This document shows positions 15,544-24,135 of a DNA stretch of 64,000 bases, in pieces; position 1 is the first letter of the stretch; every line of letters starts with the position of its first letter. The notes beneath the pieces are model-generated. The model searched no databases. It had not been told where the DNA came from and was given only the letters and a program-made list of their open reading frames with translations. The position numbers and the translations under genes were made by a program. Source of the stretch: Planctomycetota bacterium. Lineage in GTDB: Bacteria > Planctomycetota > Planctomycetia > Planctomycetales > Planctomycetaceae. The stretch spans positions 62,001 to 126,000 of the forward strand of contig JACTNB010000024.1 in assembly GCA_014584345.1 (NCBI GenBank), given 5' to 3'.

Positions 15544-17400
15544 TCAGGCGGCGTGGGTTTGGTCGCTGGGGGAGGGGCCGATGGTTCGGGTTCCGTGGCC
15601 GGCTCGGGCCTTGAGGTCGAACAGGCCGAAGACTTCGGCGGCGTTCATGGACAGCGATGCGGTTGAACTGTCTCCTTCGCCGAGTATTTTTTCGAAGAGT
15701 TCCCGTTTTTGTCGGAGGACGAGGTCAATTCGTTCCTCGATGGTGTCCTTGCAGATAAAGCGGGTAACGATCACGGGGTTGCTGACGCCGATGCGGTGCG
15801 CGCGATTGATTGCCTGATCCTCGACGGCAGGGTTCCACCAGCGGTCGTACAGGAAGACGTACTGCGAAAACTGCAGGTTCAACCCGACCGCGCCGGTGCC
15901 GTAGCTCATCAGCAGCAGATGGCTGTTGGGATCTTCCTTGAATTGCTTGAGGATCGGTTCCCGTTTTTTCGTGGGGACGCCGCCGTGATAGACGAGGGCA
16001 CCAAAGGGCCTGGTGTATTCGGCCAGCCAGTCGATGGTTTTGGTCCACTGGCTGAAGAGGATGGCTTTTGCGCCGCTGGCCGAGATTTCCTCCATGTCGG
16101 CGATCAGGCGATCGAGCTTGACGGATTCTCCAGTGAGCGGGTCGCAGTTCGTGATTTGCTTGAGCCGCATCACGAGTTCGAAGACATGTTGAATGGTGAT
16201 TTCGTCGCCCATGTCGTTGAGTTGGATGACCCCTTCCTTTTCCGCGATTTCGTAGGCCGATTTCTGGGCCGGCGAGAGTTCGAGAATGGCGTCGCGGTCG
16301 AGCCTGGGAGGCATGTCGGGTTGTACGAGATCCTTGGTGCGGCGGAGGATGTAGACATCGGCCAGGCGCTTGAGTTGACGCAGATCGGGAGTGGAGCGAT
16401 CGGGAACGACTCCCAGGTATTCAAAGATGGAGGCAAGTTCCTCGGGACGATTTTCGATAGGGGTTCCCGTCAGCGACCAGGAACGGACGCGGGGGATGCG
16501 TCGGATTACCTGGGAAGTGAGCGAATCCCGATTCTTAATCCGTTGCGATTCATCGAGCACGACCAGGTCGAAGCGGGGGAGATCCTCCTTCTCAACGTTC
16601 TGCAAATCGCGTACGAGGACTTCGTAATTGGTGAGCAGCACCGGGACGGTCGGCATGTTGAGCAGCATTTTGCGGCGTGCCGCGTCTCCTTCCAGCGTGG
16701 TGACGGGGAGTTCCTCGGCCCAGAGCCGAAATTCGCGCTGCCAGTTGGGAATGAGCGGTTTGGGGCAAACCATCAGCACCCGCCGAATCTGGCCGCTCCG
16801 CAGCAGCAATCGCACCGCCGTAATGGTCTGCATGGTTTTGCCGAGTCCCATTTCGTCGGCCAGCAAGGCGGATTTTTGCGAGAACAGCCAGGCGATGCCC
16901 TCGTATTGATAGGCGAATGGCTCGAAGGGCATGACGAGTTCCTGCCCGGCCAACCAAGTTTCGAGGGGAGGCTGGAGGATATAGAACAGGCGATCCTCCA
17001 TGGAGAGCATTTCCTCGGGAGGTTTGATCCGCGTGGTCTTTTTGGGGCGTGGCTTGCCGTGGTCCTCTGCGGCGGGGGGAGCAGACTGGGGGCGGATGGA
17101 TTTCAGTGTTTCGCCATCGGTCTCCTTGGGCGCGGGCGGACGAAAATCCACGAGATCGGGAAAAGCGACCTGCAGCGTTTTGGGGGTCTGCCAGTAGGGT
17201 TTCCAGGCAGGGACGAAGCCTGGACGAGCGATCAACTTCCGTTCCTGGACCTGCAGATTCGACCAGCGATGCAGGGCACTATTCATGCCGGTAGCGGGAA
17301 TTTCCACCTTGATATCTTCTCGGGATGGGCGCACGGGGCCCGGCAGGAGGAGTTGTCGTGGAGGCTGAAACAGGAGGCTGGGAAGGACAGGCTCGTTCAT
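15544..17400 (-). CDS. SNF2/DEAD-like helicase (Swi2/Snf2 family ATPase)
   Basis: A 618-residue ATP-dependent DNA translocase. The start is set at ATG 17400 (MNEPVLPSLL...); further upstream reading is Ser/Pro-rich and unlike the family. Motifs in order: Walker A DEMGLGKT (183-189), motif II DESQ (283-286, a DEAH-type variant), SLTGTPIENR (motif III), then the helicase C-terminal part with SYGTGAVGLNLQF and the QxxR-like box INRAHRIG near residue 570. The first 150 residues are a charged extension not shared with the core. Such helicases remodel or translocate on DNA in bacterial repair or phage-defence settings; no nuclease domain is fused. It lies on the opposite strand to the prophage, 82 bp downstream of a small gene. 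Confidence 0.85.
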   Translation of the reverse strand: MNEPVLPSLLFQPPRQLLLPGPVRPSREDIKVEIPATGMNSALHRWSNLQVQERKLIARPGFVPAWKPYWQTPKTLQVAFPDLVDFRPPAPKETDGETLKSIRPQSAPPAAEDHGKPRPKKTTRIKPPEEMLSMEDRLFYILQPPLETWLAGQELVMPFEPFAYQYEGIAWLFSQKSALLADEMGLGKTMQTITAVRLLLRSGQIRRVLMVCPKPLIPNWQREFRLWAEELPVTTLEGDAARRKMLLNMPTVPVLLTNYEVLVRDLQNVEKEDLPRFDLVVLDESQRIKNRDSLTSQVIRRIPRVRSWSLTGTPIENRPEELASIFEYLGVVPDRSTPDLRQLKRLADVYILRRTKDLVQPDMPPRLDRDAILELSPAQKSAYEIAEKEGVIQLNDMGDEITIQHVFELVMRLKQITNCDPLTGESVKLDRLIADMEEISASGAKAILFSQWTKTIDWLAEYTRPFGALVYHGGVPTKKREPILKQFKEDPNSHLLLMSYGTGAVGLNLQFSQYVFLYDRWWNPAVEDQAINRAHRIGVSNPVIVTRFICKDTIEERIDLVLRQKRELFEKILGEGDSSTASLSMNAAEVFGLFDLKARAGHGTRTIGPSPSDQTHAA

Positions 17401-17482
17401 GGCATTGGAATCTGGGTTAGGGGGCGTATCACCTGAGGCTGGAACCGCGGTTTTCAGACACGGGTGCGAGTTTGGCAAGGCA

Positions 17483-17992
17483 TCAGGCGGCTTGCCCCAG
17501 GGCCTCCTTGAGAGCTTGTTCCACGCGACCAAGAGGTTCCTTGAGATCGGCGGTTTCTGGTACGTGTTTTTCCAGTAGCTGGAGGATCTCGTCAAGCCGG
17601 GCCGCGTAAGCGGCGGTCGTGGAGAGCACATCGCCCCGGAAAGTCCGTTCCACCGCGCCGGCCCGCGGTTTCTGGAAGCAGAGGATAGGGGTCGCCTCCC
17701 AGGTATGCGGATTGATGGCATCGGGATCGTTGACGAGCAAGACATCCGGTTTCAAATCGAGCCTGTCGCGCAAGGCGGAGGCAATCAATTCTCCGACGAG
17801 AAAGGGGCGGAGAGTGGAACCATACAACGTCTGCTGGGTAGGATTGGGGCGAATCGGGAGCGAGCATTGAAACTCGATGGGACGCCCCAGATGCGAGGTG
17901 ATCAGGATGCCGCCGCTGATTTCTCCGGAGGGTTGTTGCACCGTCTGATAAAATCCGAGTACACACTCGGGGCGTTGCCTGGCCTGACCCAT
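17483..17992 (-). CDS. Conserved hypothetical protein upstream of SNF2 helicase
   Basis: A 169-residue protein from ATG 17992, with AGGGAAG upstream; an in-frame GTG five codons earlier lies too close to that site. Sequence features: a beta-rich half (CVLGFYQTVQQPSGEISGGILITSHLGRPIEFQCSLPIRPNPTQQTLYG) with an arginine/proline turn, a helical half with FLVGELIASALRDRLDLKPDVLLVNDPDAINPHTW, and a C-terminal helix. I do not recognise the family. The gene lies 82 bp upstream of the SNF2 gene in the same direction, so co-expression and a joint function are plausible. Confidence 0.6.
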   Translation of the reverse strand: MGQARQRPECVLGFYQTVQQPSGEISGGILITSHLGRPIEFQCSLPIRPNPTQQTLYGSTLRPFLVGELIASALRDRLDLKPDVLLVNDPDAINPHTWEATPILCFQKPRAGAVERTFRGDVLSTTAAYAARLDEILQLLEKHVPETADLKEPLGRVEQALKEALGQAA

Positions 17993-18392
17993 GCTGATAT
18001 TCACTTCCCTGTTGTTAAGAGGCCTCGAAGAGAACGGCGCGAAACCATCGGTGGGGGACAGGTTGTAACAGTCCACCCGGTGACGTTCATGCTACTCGCG
18101 GAACCGGTCGATCCTGTAAAGGGAACGAGTGTCTCCCAGACAAATCGGTCCCTTGCGACGCGGTCTTCCCCTTGATCGACGCGGGGATGGTCGTGGCTTG
18201 AGTCGGCTTGCGGGAGCCCGCAGGATCGTTTCGGATGATTGTGACAACGCGCACAACCGGAAGCACTCGTCCCATTTTCCCGGGAAGAGCACTCGAACTT
18301 GACGTTGTAAACCGCCGGGATGCGGTTAAGGTCGACGATACCCGCAAAGTCGGCCTGTTTTTCCTGGTTTTCCCGCGTCCTCTTGTCCGTTG
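17993..18392. other. Intergenic region between divergent genes
   Basis: About 400 bases with no supportable gene. A reading frame on the minus strand here is Arg/Pro/Thr-rich and runs antisense into the ANL-family gene, so I treat it as spurious. The region must contain the promoters of the hypothetical/SNF2 pair (minus) and of the ANL ligase (plus). I see only a weak TTGACG near 18299 with no good -10 partner. Confidence 0.5.
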
Positions 18393-19733
18393 ATGAATCT
18401 CATGACAATCCGTGTCTACCCCGAGGATCTGGACCGTGAGTCCCTGGAATTGCGTCAGTGGCGGCAACTGCGGCGTTTGTTGCGGGAGATCGAAGGTCGT
18501 AATCCGTACTGGACGGAGCGGTTTCGCGCGGAATCGTTTTCGGTGACGGATCTGCATGGCTGGGACGATTTTCGCCGCCTGCAGCCGTTGACCAAGCAGG
18601 ACCTGGTGGGCGATCAGAACGCACACCCTCCGTATGGGACGAATTTGACCTACCCGCTGGCCGCCTATTCCCGCTTGCATCAGACCTCGGGAACAACGGG
18701 CAGGCCGATGCGCTGGCTGGACACCCCCGGGAGCTGGAACTGGGTGAAACGCTGCTGGGAGCAAATGTATCGCATCGCGGGGCTCCGTGCGGACGATCGG
18801 CTGTGTTATCCCTTTTCGTTCGGTCCGTTTATTGGTTTCTGGGGGGCATTCGAGGGAGCGACTCAACTGGGTAATTTTTGCCTGGCGGCTGGCGGCATGA
18901 GCAGCGAAGTGCGGCTGGAAGTAATTCTGGAACATAACATTACGTTCATCTGCTGCACGCCCACATATGCCCTGCGCTTACTGGAAGTTGCCGAGAGGGA
19001 GGGGATCGACCTGCAACACTCGGCGGTGCGTGCCGTCCTGGTGGCGGGCGAACCGGGAGGCAGCATTCCCGCGATTCGCGCGCGGATTGAAGCGGGTTTC
19101 GGTGCCCGGGTCATCGATCATTGGGGGATGACAGACATCGGGTGTCTGGCGGTCGAGTCGGCGGTCGATCCGGGCGGGCTGATGATCCTCGAAACCGAAT
19201 GCATTGCGGAGATCGTCGATTCCGTAACCTTCCAACCCGTGAATCCGGGGGAACGGGGCGAGCTGCTGATCACTAATCTGGGCCGAACGGGGATGCCCGT
19301 AATTCGCTACCGCACGGGGGATATTGTGCAGGCCGCCACGCGTCCCAATGCCTGTGGCCGCAGCCTGCTACGATTGGAAGGGGGCATTTTGGGCCGGGCG
19401 GACGACATGATCACGATCCGCGGGAACAACGTGTTTCCCTCCAGCGTGGAAGCCGTGCTGCGGGAATTTGTGGAGATCGCCGAGTATCGCATCGTCATTC
19501 GAGAAAAACAGGCCATGCATCACATGGTGATCGAACTGGAACCGGTCGCCGAGTTGTGTGGATCTGCCGACGTCGGTTCACTCCGCGAAGTCCCCGCGAT
19601 TCAAGAATTGGAACGGCGGATTCTGCGAACCGTCCGAGACCGCTTGAACTTCAACGCGGAAATTCATTTCGTGGCACCGCTGACCTTGCCTCGATTCGAA
19701 CTGAAGGGTCGACGATTCGTGCGGGAATGCTGA
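18393..19733 (+). CDS. PaaK-like (phenylacetate-CoA ligase family) AMP-binding protein
   Basis: A 446-residue enzyme of the ANL adenylate-forming superfamily in the phenylacetate--CoA ligase branch. ATG 18393 is used; ATG 18402 is equally possible. The ATP-binding P-loop is visible as HQTSGTTGRP near residue 90, followed by CCTPTYALRLLEVA, the AGEPGG motif, the A5-type WGMTDIG motif at about 237, the RYRTGDIV loop near 306, and GRADDMITIRGNNVFPSSVEAVL, where the C-terminal domain begins. It converts an aryl or fatty acid with ATP and CoA to an acyl-CoA via an acyl-AMP; the substrate cannot be told. It stands alone with no CoA-pathway neighbours. Confidence 0.8.
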   Translation: MNLMTIRVYPEDLDRESLELRQWRQLRRLLREIEGRNPYWTERFRAESFSVTDLHGWDDFRRLQPLTKQDLVGDQNAHPPYGTNLTYPLAAYSRLHQTSGTTGRPMRWLDTPGSWNWVKRCWEQMYRIAGLRADDRLCYPFSFGPFIGFWGAFEGATQLGNFCLAAGGMSSEVRLEVILEHNITFICCTPTYALRLLEVAEREGIDLQHSAVRAVLVAGEPGGSIPAIRARIEAGFGARVIDHWGMTDIGCLAVESAVDPGGLMILETECIAEIVDSVTFQPVNPGERGELLITNLGRTGMPVIRYRTGDIVQAATRPNACGRSLLRLEGGILGRADDMITIRGNNVFPSSVEAVLREFVEIAEYRIVIREKQAMHHMVIELEPVAELCGSADVGSLREVPAIQELERRILRTVRDRLNFNAEIHFVAPLTLPRFELKGRRFVREC

Positions 19734-19964
19734 GCCTGTTGTCCCTTTGCCGCGATCCCCGGTCCATAAAGAACGTCTGGCTTTGCCGGGTTACCCAGTT
19801 TCCCCGAAACATGCGAGATCCTCGAATCGGACCACGTCTGCGGGAAAGTTGGCTTAAGCGAACAGGAACGCGGAACCGTTTGAAGGGATTATGAGGAAAA
19901 GCCGATGCAGAGTGATGAAGTGGCAGGGAAATGGAAACGGTGAAACCGGGCGGATCCAGCGAGG

Positions 19965-20016
19965 TAATTTTTTCGCGGGGTATGCCATCCGGCCGAGAAT
20001 TTTTCGTGGGGTACGC
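19965..20016. repeat. Two imperfect direct repeats of about 19 bp
   Basis: AATTTTTTCGCGGGGTATGC (19965-19984) recurs as AATTTTTCGTGGGGTACGC (19998-20016). The copies start 33 bases apart, about three helical turns, which suits a regulator binding twice on one face. They lie about 250 bp before the kinase start. Confidence 0.45.
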
Positions 20017-20193
20017 TGTGTGTACCATGAATGCGGTGTCAACTCACCGGTTCAATCACAGTCTCTAGTGCTTTGTCGGTTTTTGATGTTCGGGCTGCGT
20101 GCCGCTGGCTTTACCAGTGAAACCCAAGCGGACGAGATACCTGCAAGGCACTGGCAGCGGCGGTGGCCCCCGAAGTTCCAGGCCAGATAATGC

Positions 20194-20222
20194 TTGAGTG
20201 CTCAATTTCACCTGCAATTAAA
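20194..20222 (+). promoter_or_regulatory. Candidate sigma-70-type promoter for the histidine kinase gene
   Basis: TTGAGT (20194-20199) and ATTAAA (20217-20222) are separated by 17 bases and lie 49 bp before the kinase start. The match to the consensus is only partial. Confidence 0.3.
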
Positions 20223-20270
20223 AAAATCACGGCGACCAGGAAGTGTCGCACGGGAGTACAGGGAGGCAGC

Positions 20271-21074
20271 ATGGCGACAACAGACACGGTGGAGGAAACG
20301 CGGCTTCGGGAACTGGAGCAGGAAATCGCGCGGCTGCGTAGCCAGTTGATGCAATCGGAAAAGTTGAGCACGGTGGGAGTGCTGGCCTCGTCCATCACGC
20401 ATGAATTCAACAACGTGCTGACGACCATCATCAACTACGCGAAGATGGGGATGCGTCACAAGGATGAAGCGACCCGTGACAAGGCGCTGGACAAGATCTT
20501 GGCGGCGGGACAACGGGCCGCCAAGATCACCACGGGGATGTTGTCGTATGCGAGGAGCGCGCCGGACCGCAAGGAAGTTCACGATTTGCGGCACCTCGTC
20601 GAGGATGTGCTGTTATTGATCGAAAAGGATCTGCAGAAACATCGCGTCAGCCTGGTCAAGGAGTATCGGGGCCAACCCGCGTCGCTGGTTAATCCGAGCC
20701 AGATTCAGCAGTTGTTGCTGAATCTGCTGATCAATGCCCGCCAGGCGATGCAGGGGGGGGGGGCCCTGACGGTGATTCTTTCGGAGAATCAGGAAGACCA
20801 ATTCGCCGAAATTCTGATTCGCGATACGGGCTGTGGGATACCGGCGGACACGTTGCCTCGCATCTTCGATTCGTTTTTCAGTACCAAGCAGGCGGACGAA
20901 GGGGGCCAGGGAGGGAGCGGATTGGGTTTGTCGGTGTGCAAGCAGATTATTGAATCGCATCACGGACGGATACGCGTGGAGAGCAGTATAGGCATCGGCA
21001 CGGCTTTTACGATCAAGCTCCCCTTGTCCAGACAGGTGGGATTACTGCACGCCTCCTCGAATCGTGCCGGGTAG
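20271..21074 (+). CDS. Soluble sensor histidine kinase (orphan)
   Basis: A 267-residue kinase starting at ATG 20271 with GGGAGG just upstream. Residues 10-35 form a coiled coil (RLRELEQEIARLRSQLMQSEKLST). The phospho-acceptor is His44 in SSITHEFNN. The ATP-binding domain follows with the N box NLLINARQAM, G1 box DTGCGI and G2 box GGSGLGLSVCK. There is no membrane segment and no PAS, GAF or receiver domain, so it senses something in the cytoplasm or through a partner. No response regulator gene is adjacent. A poly-G run of nine bases (20754-20762 region) sits inside the gene and could be prone to slippage. Confidence 0.85.
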   Translation: MATTDTVEETRLRELEQEIARLRSQLMQSEKLSTVGVLASSITHEFNNVLTTIINYAKMGMRHKDEATRDKALDKILAAGQRAAKITTGMLSYARSAPDRKEVHDLRHLVEDVLLLIEKDLQKHRVSLVKEYRGQPASLVNPSQIQQLLLNLLINARQAMQGGGALTVILSENQEDQFAEILIRDTGCGIPADTLPRIFDSFFSTKQADEGGQGGSGLGLSVCKQIIESHHGRIRVESSIGIGTAFTIKLPLSRQVGLLHASSNRAG

Positions 21075-21124
21075 TCCCCTTGTTTCCTCTTCGTGCCAAG
21101 TAAACGCATCACGGAGCCGCTCGC

Positions 21125-21154
21125 CTGGCCGCGCCCGTGAGGAAGCGGGCCTCG
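21125..21154 (+). repeat. Solo copy of the AACTAGCCG-type terminal repeat
   Basis: This 30-bp stretch (CTGGCCGCGCCCGTGAGGAA...) is a variant of the terminal inverted repeat of the 140-bp elements found at 39232, 54509 and 60761. A second, more divergent copy in the same orientation lies at 21281-21314 (GCCGCGCCTGTGAGGCAGCG...). Both fall in the 312-bp gap between the kinase and the next gene, which otherwise holds nothing recognisable. Confidence 0.6.
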
Positions 21155-21386
21155 CGGGCACAACATCTTGCAAAGCACTCTCCCCATCCGAAGTCAACTC
21201 CAGTTGACAATAAAACGAGGCATGCGGCTCAGCTCTGACCCGCTCCCTCATGGTCGCAGCTGGTAATCCCGACGTGCGCGACTCGCCGCGCCTGTGAGGC
21301 AGCGGACCACGAGGGCTAATTCACTTACACTTGTGCGGAAATGGACTTCTGGGCTTTCACTTTCTTGGAAATAGGGGGCCCAACGC

Positions 21387-21662
21387 TTACCTCGGCGGAG
21401 GCGGAAGCGTGACTTCGACATTCTTCGGCAGTATCACCGTTCCCCATTTGATGGTTTGTTGACACAACATCTGATTGGTGTTGGTGCCGGTGGCCTTGAT
21501 CTTAACTTCCAGGGTCGCCTTGCAGGCGTTGGGAGTGACGTCAGTGACTTTGAGCTTAGGTGTCAGCACGACTTTAACCTGAGCCGACGCCTGCTGTGGC
21601 GTGGCCACTCCCAGCAGGGACAGAACAACACAGACCCCCAAAAATGATTTGATGGCTCTCAG
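21387..21662 (-). CDS. Small exported protein of unknown function
   Basis: An 91-residue protein read on the minus strand. The frame has no ATG; the best start is CTG 21662, with AAGGAGAG at 21667-21674 correctly spaced. A TTG at 21701 is the alternative and would add a charged stretch. From CTG the protein begins with a clean signal peptide (RAIKSFLGVCVVLSLLGVATPQQASA, cleavage before QVKVV). The mature part is a small beta protein with two cysteines (ACKATLEVKI, LCQQTIKW) and a proline-rich end. I do not recognise a family. The use of a non-ATG start is inference. Confidence 0.55.
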   Translation of the reverse strand: MRAIKSFLGVCVVLSLLGVATPQQASAQVKVVLTPKLKVTDVTPNACKATLEVKIKATGTNTNQMLCQQTIKWGTVILPKNVEVTLPPPPR

Positions 21663-21940
21663 GGGACTCTCCTTGTCGTCGAACCAGCGAGCTGGCCGCA
21701 AACTCTTCGGGGCGGTCTGCCCGCGAAAATGAGAAGTGGACTTATTTCAGCATCTTGCATCGTGTCGGCAGGTTAAGAAAATAACTGTGACGGATCGAAA
21801 TTTCCGCGAGATGCCAAGTGGCAGAGGATACGCGCTGGGGAGGGGAATCGGCCTGTCGAAAGATCACTCCCGGAAATAGTTGGCTCCTCAGTATTCGAAA
21901 ACGAGAGAGAACCTGTGCCAGCTTCATGACGAAAAAAACA

Positions 21941-21974
21941 GGGCCCGGGGAGTATTTTGCTACTCCCCGGGCCC
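21941..21974 (-). terminator. Strong rho-independent terminator for the DUF1080 gene
   Basis: GGGCCCGGGGAGTA (21941-21954) is perfectly paired with TACTCCCCGGGCCC (21961-21974) across a 6-base loop. On the minus strand the stem is followed by TGTTTTTTTC, the T run expected of an intrinsic terminator. It begins 23 bp after the DUF1080 stop. Confidence 0.85.
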
Positions 21975-21997
21975 GTCTATCAGCGAACCTGCAGAGG

Positions 21998-22738
21998 TTA
22001 TTCCTGCGTTTTCAGGCGGATGTTCTTGAACTCGGCCCACATCGGTTTGCCGGCGTGCAATTGCAAGGCGACGATCCCGGAATTCAAGGCGAGTTCGGGA
22101 TGATTATCGGTAAAGTCGAGCACGAGGCGGCCATTCATATAGTGCCGCATCCGATTCCCCTCCGCGATAATCACCACGTCGTTCCAGTCATCGAGACGGA
22201 ACAGCTTCTGAAAACCGTCGGCATCGATCAGCTTTTGGTCACTGACTTTTTTGCCATCGACTTCCCAACTCGCTTTTTCACCCACGAGGCAAATGCGACC
22301 CCGCTTCCCCCCTTCGTCGTAGATGAATCCGGAAACATTGGGGAGCATGTTCTCGTTGCGAATTTCATGCTGATAACCACGGACCACCCAGGCATTGCGA
22401 ACGGAACCGTCGGTGATATGACGAGAACGATACTGAATGCCGGAGTTGTTGGTCGCATTGCAGCGGAACGAAAGCCGCAATTCAAAATTTTTGACATCGC
22501 CATGCTGGCTGATCAGGAAGGTATTTCCCTTCGCCACATTTTCGGGTGTGGTTTCCCCGTGAATGACGCCGTCCCGGACACTCCACAGGCGAGGATCCCC
22601 GTCCCAGCCGGACAGGTCCTTCCCATTGAACAGGGATTTCATTCCCTCGGGTTCCGGCGGGGCCTGCAGGGATTTCTCCTCGGCCCAGGCCGGGGCAAGC
22701 AGGGTTGTCAGTAACAGGCAAGTCAACAGGTATCGCAT
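21998..22738 (-). CDS. Exported DUF1080 (3-keto-disaccharide hydrolase-type) protein
   Basis: A 246-residue protein; start ATG 22738 with GGAG six bases upstream. Residues 1-19 (MRYLLTCLLLTTLLAPAWA) form a signal peptide. The mature part is the concanavalin-like DUF1080 domain: SLFNGKDLSGW(DG)DPRLWSVRDGVIHGET, NFELRLSFRCNATNNSGIQYRSR, GYQHEIRNENMLPNVSGFIYDEGGKRG, WNDVVIIAEGNRMRHYMNGRLVLDFTD and a final LQLHAGKPMWAEFKNIRLK. Planctomycetes carry many such proteins, and characterised members act on 3-keto sugars. It is transcribed alone, divergent from the sigma factor gene. Confidence 0.9.
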   Translation of the reverse strand: MRYLLTCLLLTTLLAPAWAEEKSLQAPPEPEGMKSLFNGKDLSGWDGDPRLWSVRDGVIHGETTPENVAKGNTFLISQHGDVKNFELRLSFRCNATNNSGIQYRSRHITDGSVRNAWVVRGYQHEIRNENMLPNVSGFIYDEGGKRGRICLVGEKASWEVDGKKVSDQKLIDADGFQKLFRLDDWNDVVIIAEGNRMRHYMNGRLVLDFTDNHPELALNSGIVALQLHAGKPMWAEFKNIRLKTQE

Positions 22739-22946
22739 GGGGGCTCCAGTTCTTTCCGCGGGGCTCAAGGAAAATCTTCGTTGAAGTGGAACGAGAGAGT
22801 ATAAACAATTTGTGAGCATTTGGAAATTCACGGAACTGTTTGAGCAGGGGGGACAACCTGTCCCTGGCAGGTACGATTCAAACCTGGCGCGTAACACGAT
22901 AGACTGAATTGGAACTGGAAGTTGTGCGCTCGCGGACACGAACACC

Positions 22947-23573
22947 ATGAATGAATTCATACCGGCAGACTGGCTGGAGGACCTGCGCGAGGGGGAGCCG
23001 CGCGCGCTGTCGCGCTGTTTTGCGGAATACAGACCTCGGCTGGAACGCATCGCCGGGTTTCGCCTGAACCCTCGCTTGCAGGCCCGGGTGGATACCGAGG
23101 ATGTGTTGCAGGAAACCTATCTTGCGGCCATCAAGCGGATTAAACATTGCGATACCACCTCACCCGAAACGGTGTTCGTCTGGCTGCGCTTAATTTTGCA
23201 ACAGACCCTCGTCGACCTGCACCGACGGCATCTGCAAGCCGCCGGTCGGGATCAACAGCGTGAAATTCGCGCGGATCAAACCGATCCGGGAACCTCGGGC
23301 TGCATTGCCAGCCATCTGGTGGCACGCGTCAGTTCTCCCAGCATGTCGCTCAAGCGGGAAGAACTGAATGAACGCTTGAAGCTGGCACTCGAACAGATGG
23401 AGGAGACGGATCGGGAAGTCCTGGCATTGAGGCATTTCGAGGAATTGTCGAACAGTGAAGTGGCCCAGGTGTTGCACCTGTCGGTCAAGGCGGCCAGCAT
23501 TCGCTATATCCGGGCCATGAAAAAACTGAAAACTCTGATGGAAAGTCTGTCTGACTGGGGGCCTGAAAACTGA
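22947..23573 (+). CDS. ECF-type sigma-70 family RNA polymerase sigma factor
   Basis: A 208-residue sigma factor starting at ATG 22947. Region 2 spans about residues 18-95 (RALSRCFAEYRPRLERIAGFRLNPRLQARVDTEDVLQETYLAAI, with the DVLQET polymerase-contact motif). Region 4 spans about 145-200 (LEQMEETDREVLALRHFEELSNSEVAQVLHLSVKAASIRYIRAMKKL, with a helix-turn-helix). The long linker with many Asp/Ser residues is typical of planctomycete ECF factors. It lies 73 bp upstream of the hydrogenase cluster on the same strand. No anti-sigma gene is next to it. It might drive the hydrogenase genes or itself be part of their read-through unit; this is inference. Confidence 0.85.
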   Translation: MNEFIPADWLEDLREGEPRALSRCFAEYRPRLERIAGFRLNPRLQARVDTEDVLQETYLAAIKRIKHCDTTSPETVFVWLRLILQQTLVDLHRRHLQAAGRDQQREIRADQTDPGTSGCIASHLVARVSSPSMSLKREELNERLKLALEQMEETDREVLALRHFEELSNSEVAQVLHLSVKAASIRYIRAMKKLKTLMESLSDWGPEN

Positions 23574-23646
23574 ACCCTGGTTCAGAAATTCCCGGGCGCG
23601 GGAGCATGCCGACCGCCATCCCCCTGTGACCTTTTCCGCACCAAGC

Positions 23647-24135
23647 ATGGGTATCGAGGCGATGAACGAAATCGACGAAATTCTGCGGGGGGCCGCCCTG
23701 TGCCGTTCTTTCCCGGACTCCGTTACGGCCAAACTGGCCCAGATGGGGCGACTGCTGGAATTTCCGGCTGGGAGTCTGCTGTTTCGCGAGGGAGAAATCC
23801 ATCCGTTTGTGTATCTGGTTGTCGCGGGGAATGTGCGGCTCGATATTTACGTACAAGGCCGGGGTAATGTGGAGTTGATGACACTGACGGCGGGCGATTT
23901 ATTGGGCTGGTCCCCCCTGGTGGAAGATCGCCCGATGTCGTTGCGGGCAACGACGCAGGACACGACCCGCCTGATCCGCTTCGATGCCCCCGCGATTCGC
24001 CGCTTCTGCGAACAGGATTATGAATTCGGGTATCATTTCATGCGTGTCGTGGCAACGGCGTTCGCGAAACGCCTGCTGGCCACCCGGCTGCAATTATTGG
24101 ATCTCTACGCGGAATCGTGCGAGGAGGCGTCATGA
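23647..24135 (+). CDS. Cyclic nucleotide-binding-domain (Crp/Fnr-like) protein without HTH, first gene of hydrogenase cluster
   Basis: A 162-residue protein. Start ATG 23647 is used; ATG 23662 has a poor GAGG. It is a single cNMP-binding beta-barrel: FPAGSLLFREGEIHPFVYLVVAGNVRLDIYVQGRGNVELMTLTAGDLLGWSPLVEDRPMSLRATTQDTTRLIRFDAPAIRRFCEQDYEFGYHFMRVVATAFAKRL. No C-terminal winged helix is present, so it does not bind DNA itself. Such a gene commonly opens group 3b [NiFe]-hydrogenase operons. It is coupled to hydB by an ATGA overlap and probably modulates enzyme assembly or activity. Confidence 0.75.
   Translation: MGIEAMNEIDEILRGAALCRSFPDSVTAKLAQMGRLLEFPAGSLLFREGEIHPFVYLVVAGNVRLDIYVQGRGNVELMTLTAGDLLGWSPLVEDRPMSLRATTQDTTRLIRFDAPAIRRFCEQDYEFGYHFMRVVATAFAKRLLATRLQLLDLYAESCEEAS

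Larger units (their letters stand above)
19734..20270. other. Intergenic region before the histidine kinase
   Basis: About 540 bases without a supportable gene; short frames here have no ribosome binding site and no family resemblance. It contains the two imperfect direct repeats described separately and a possible promoter for the kinase gene. Confidence 0.5.

Noticed and set aside
15709..17436. 575-residue plus-strand frame
   Set aside because: It is the antisense of the SNF2 helicase gene, which has all family motifs on the minus strand; the plus reading has none.
17401..17745. N-terminal extension of the SNF2 frame
   Set aside because: The extra 115 residues are low-complexity and overlap the neighbouring hypothetical gene; ATG 17400 gives a typical protein.
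18087..18935. 282-residue minus frame opposite the ANL gene
   Set aside because: Composition is Arg/Thr/Pro-rich with no motif; it is a shadow of the CoA ligase gene and of intergenic DNA.
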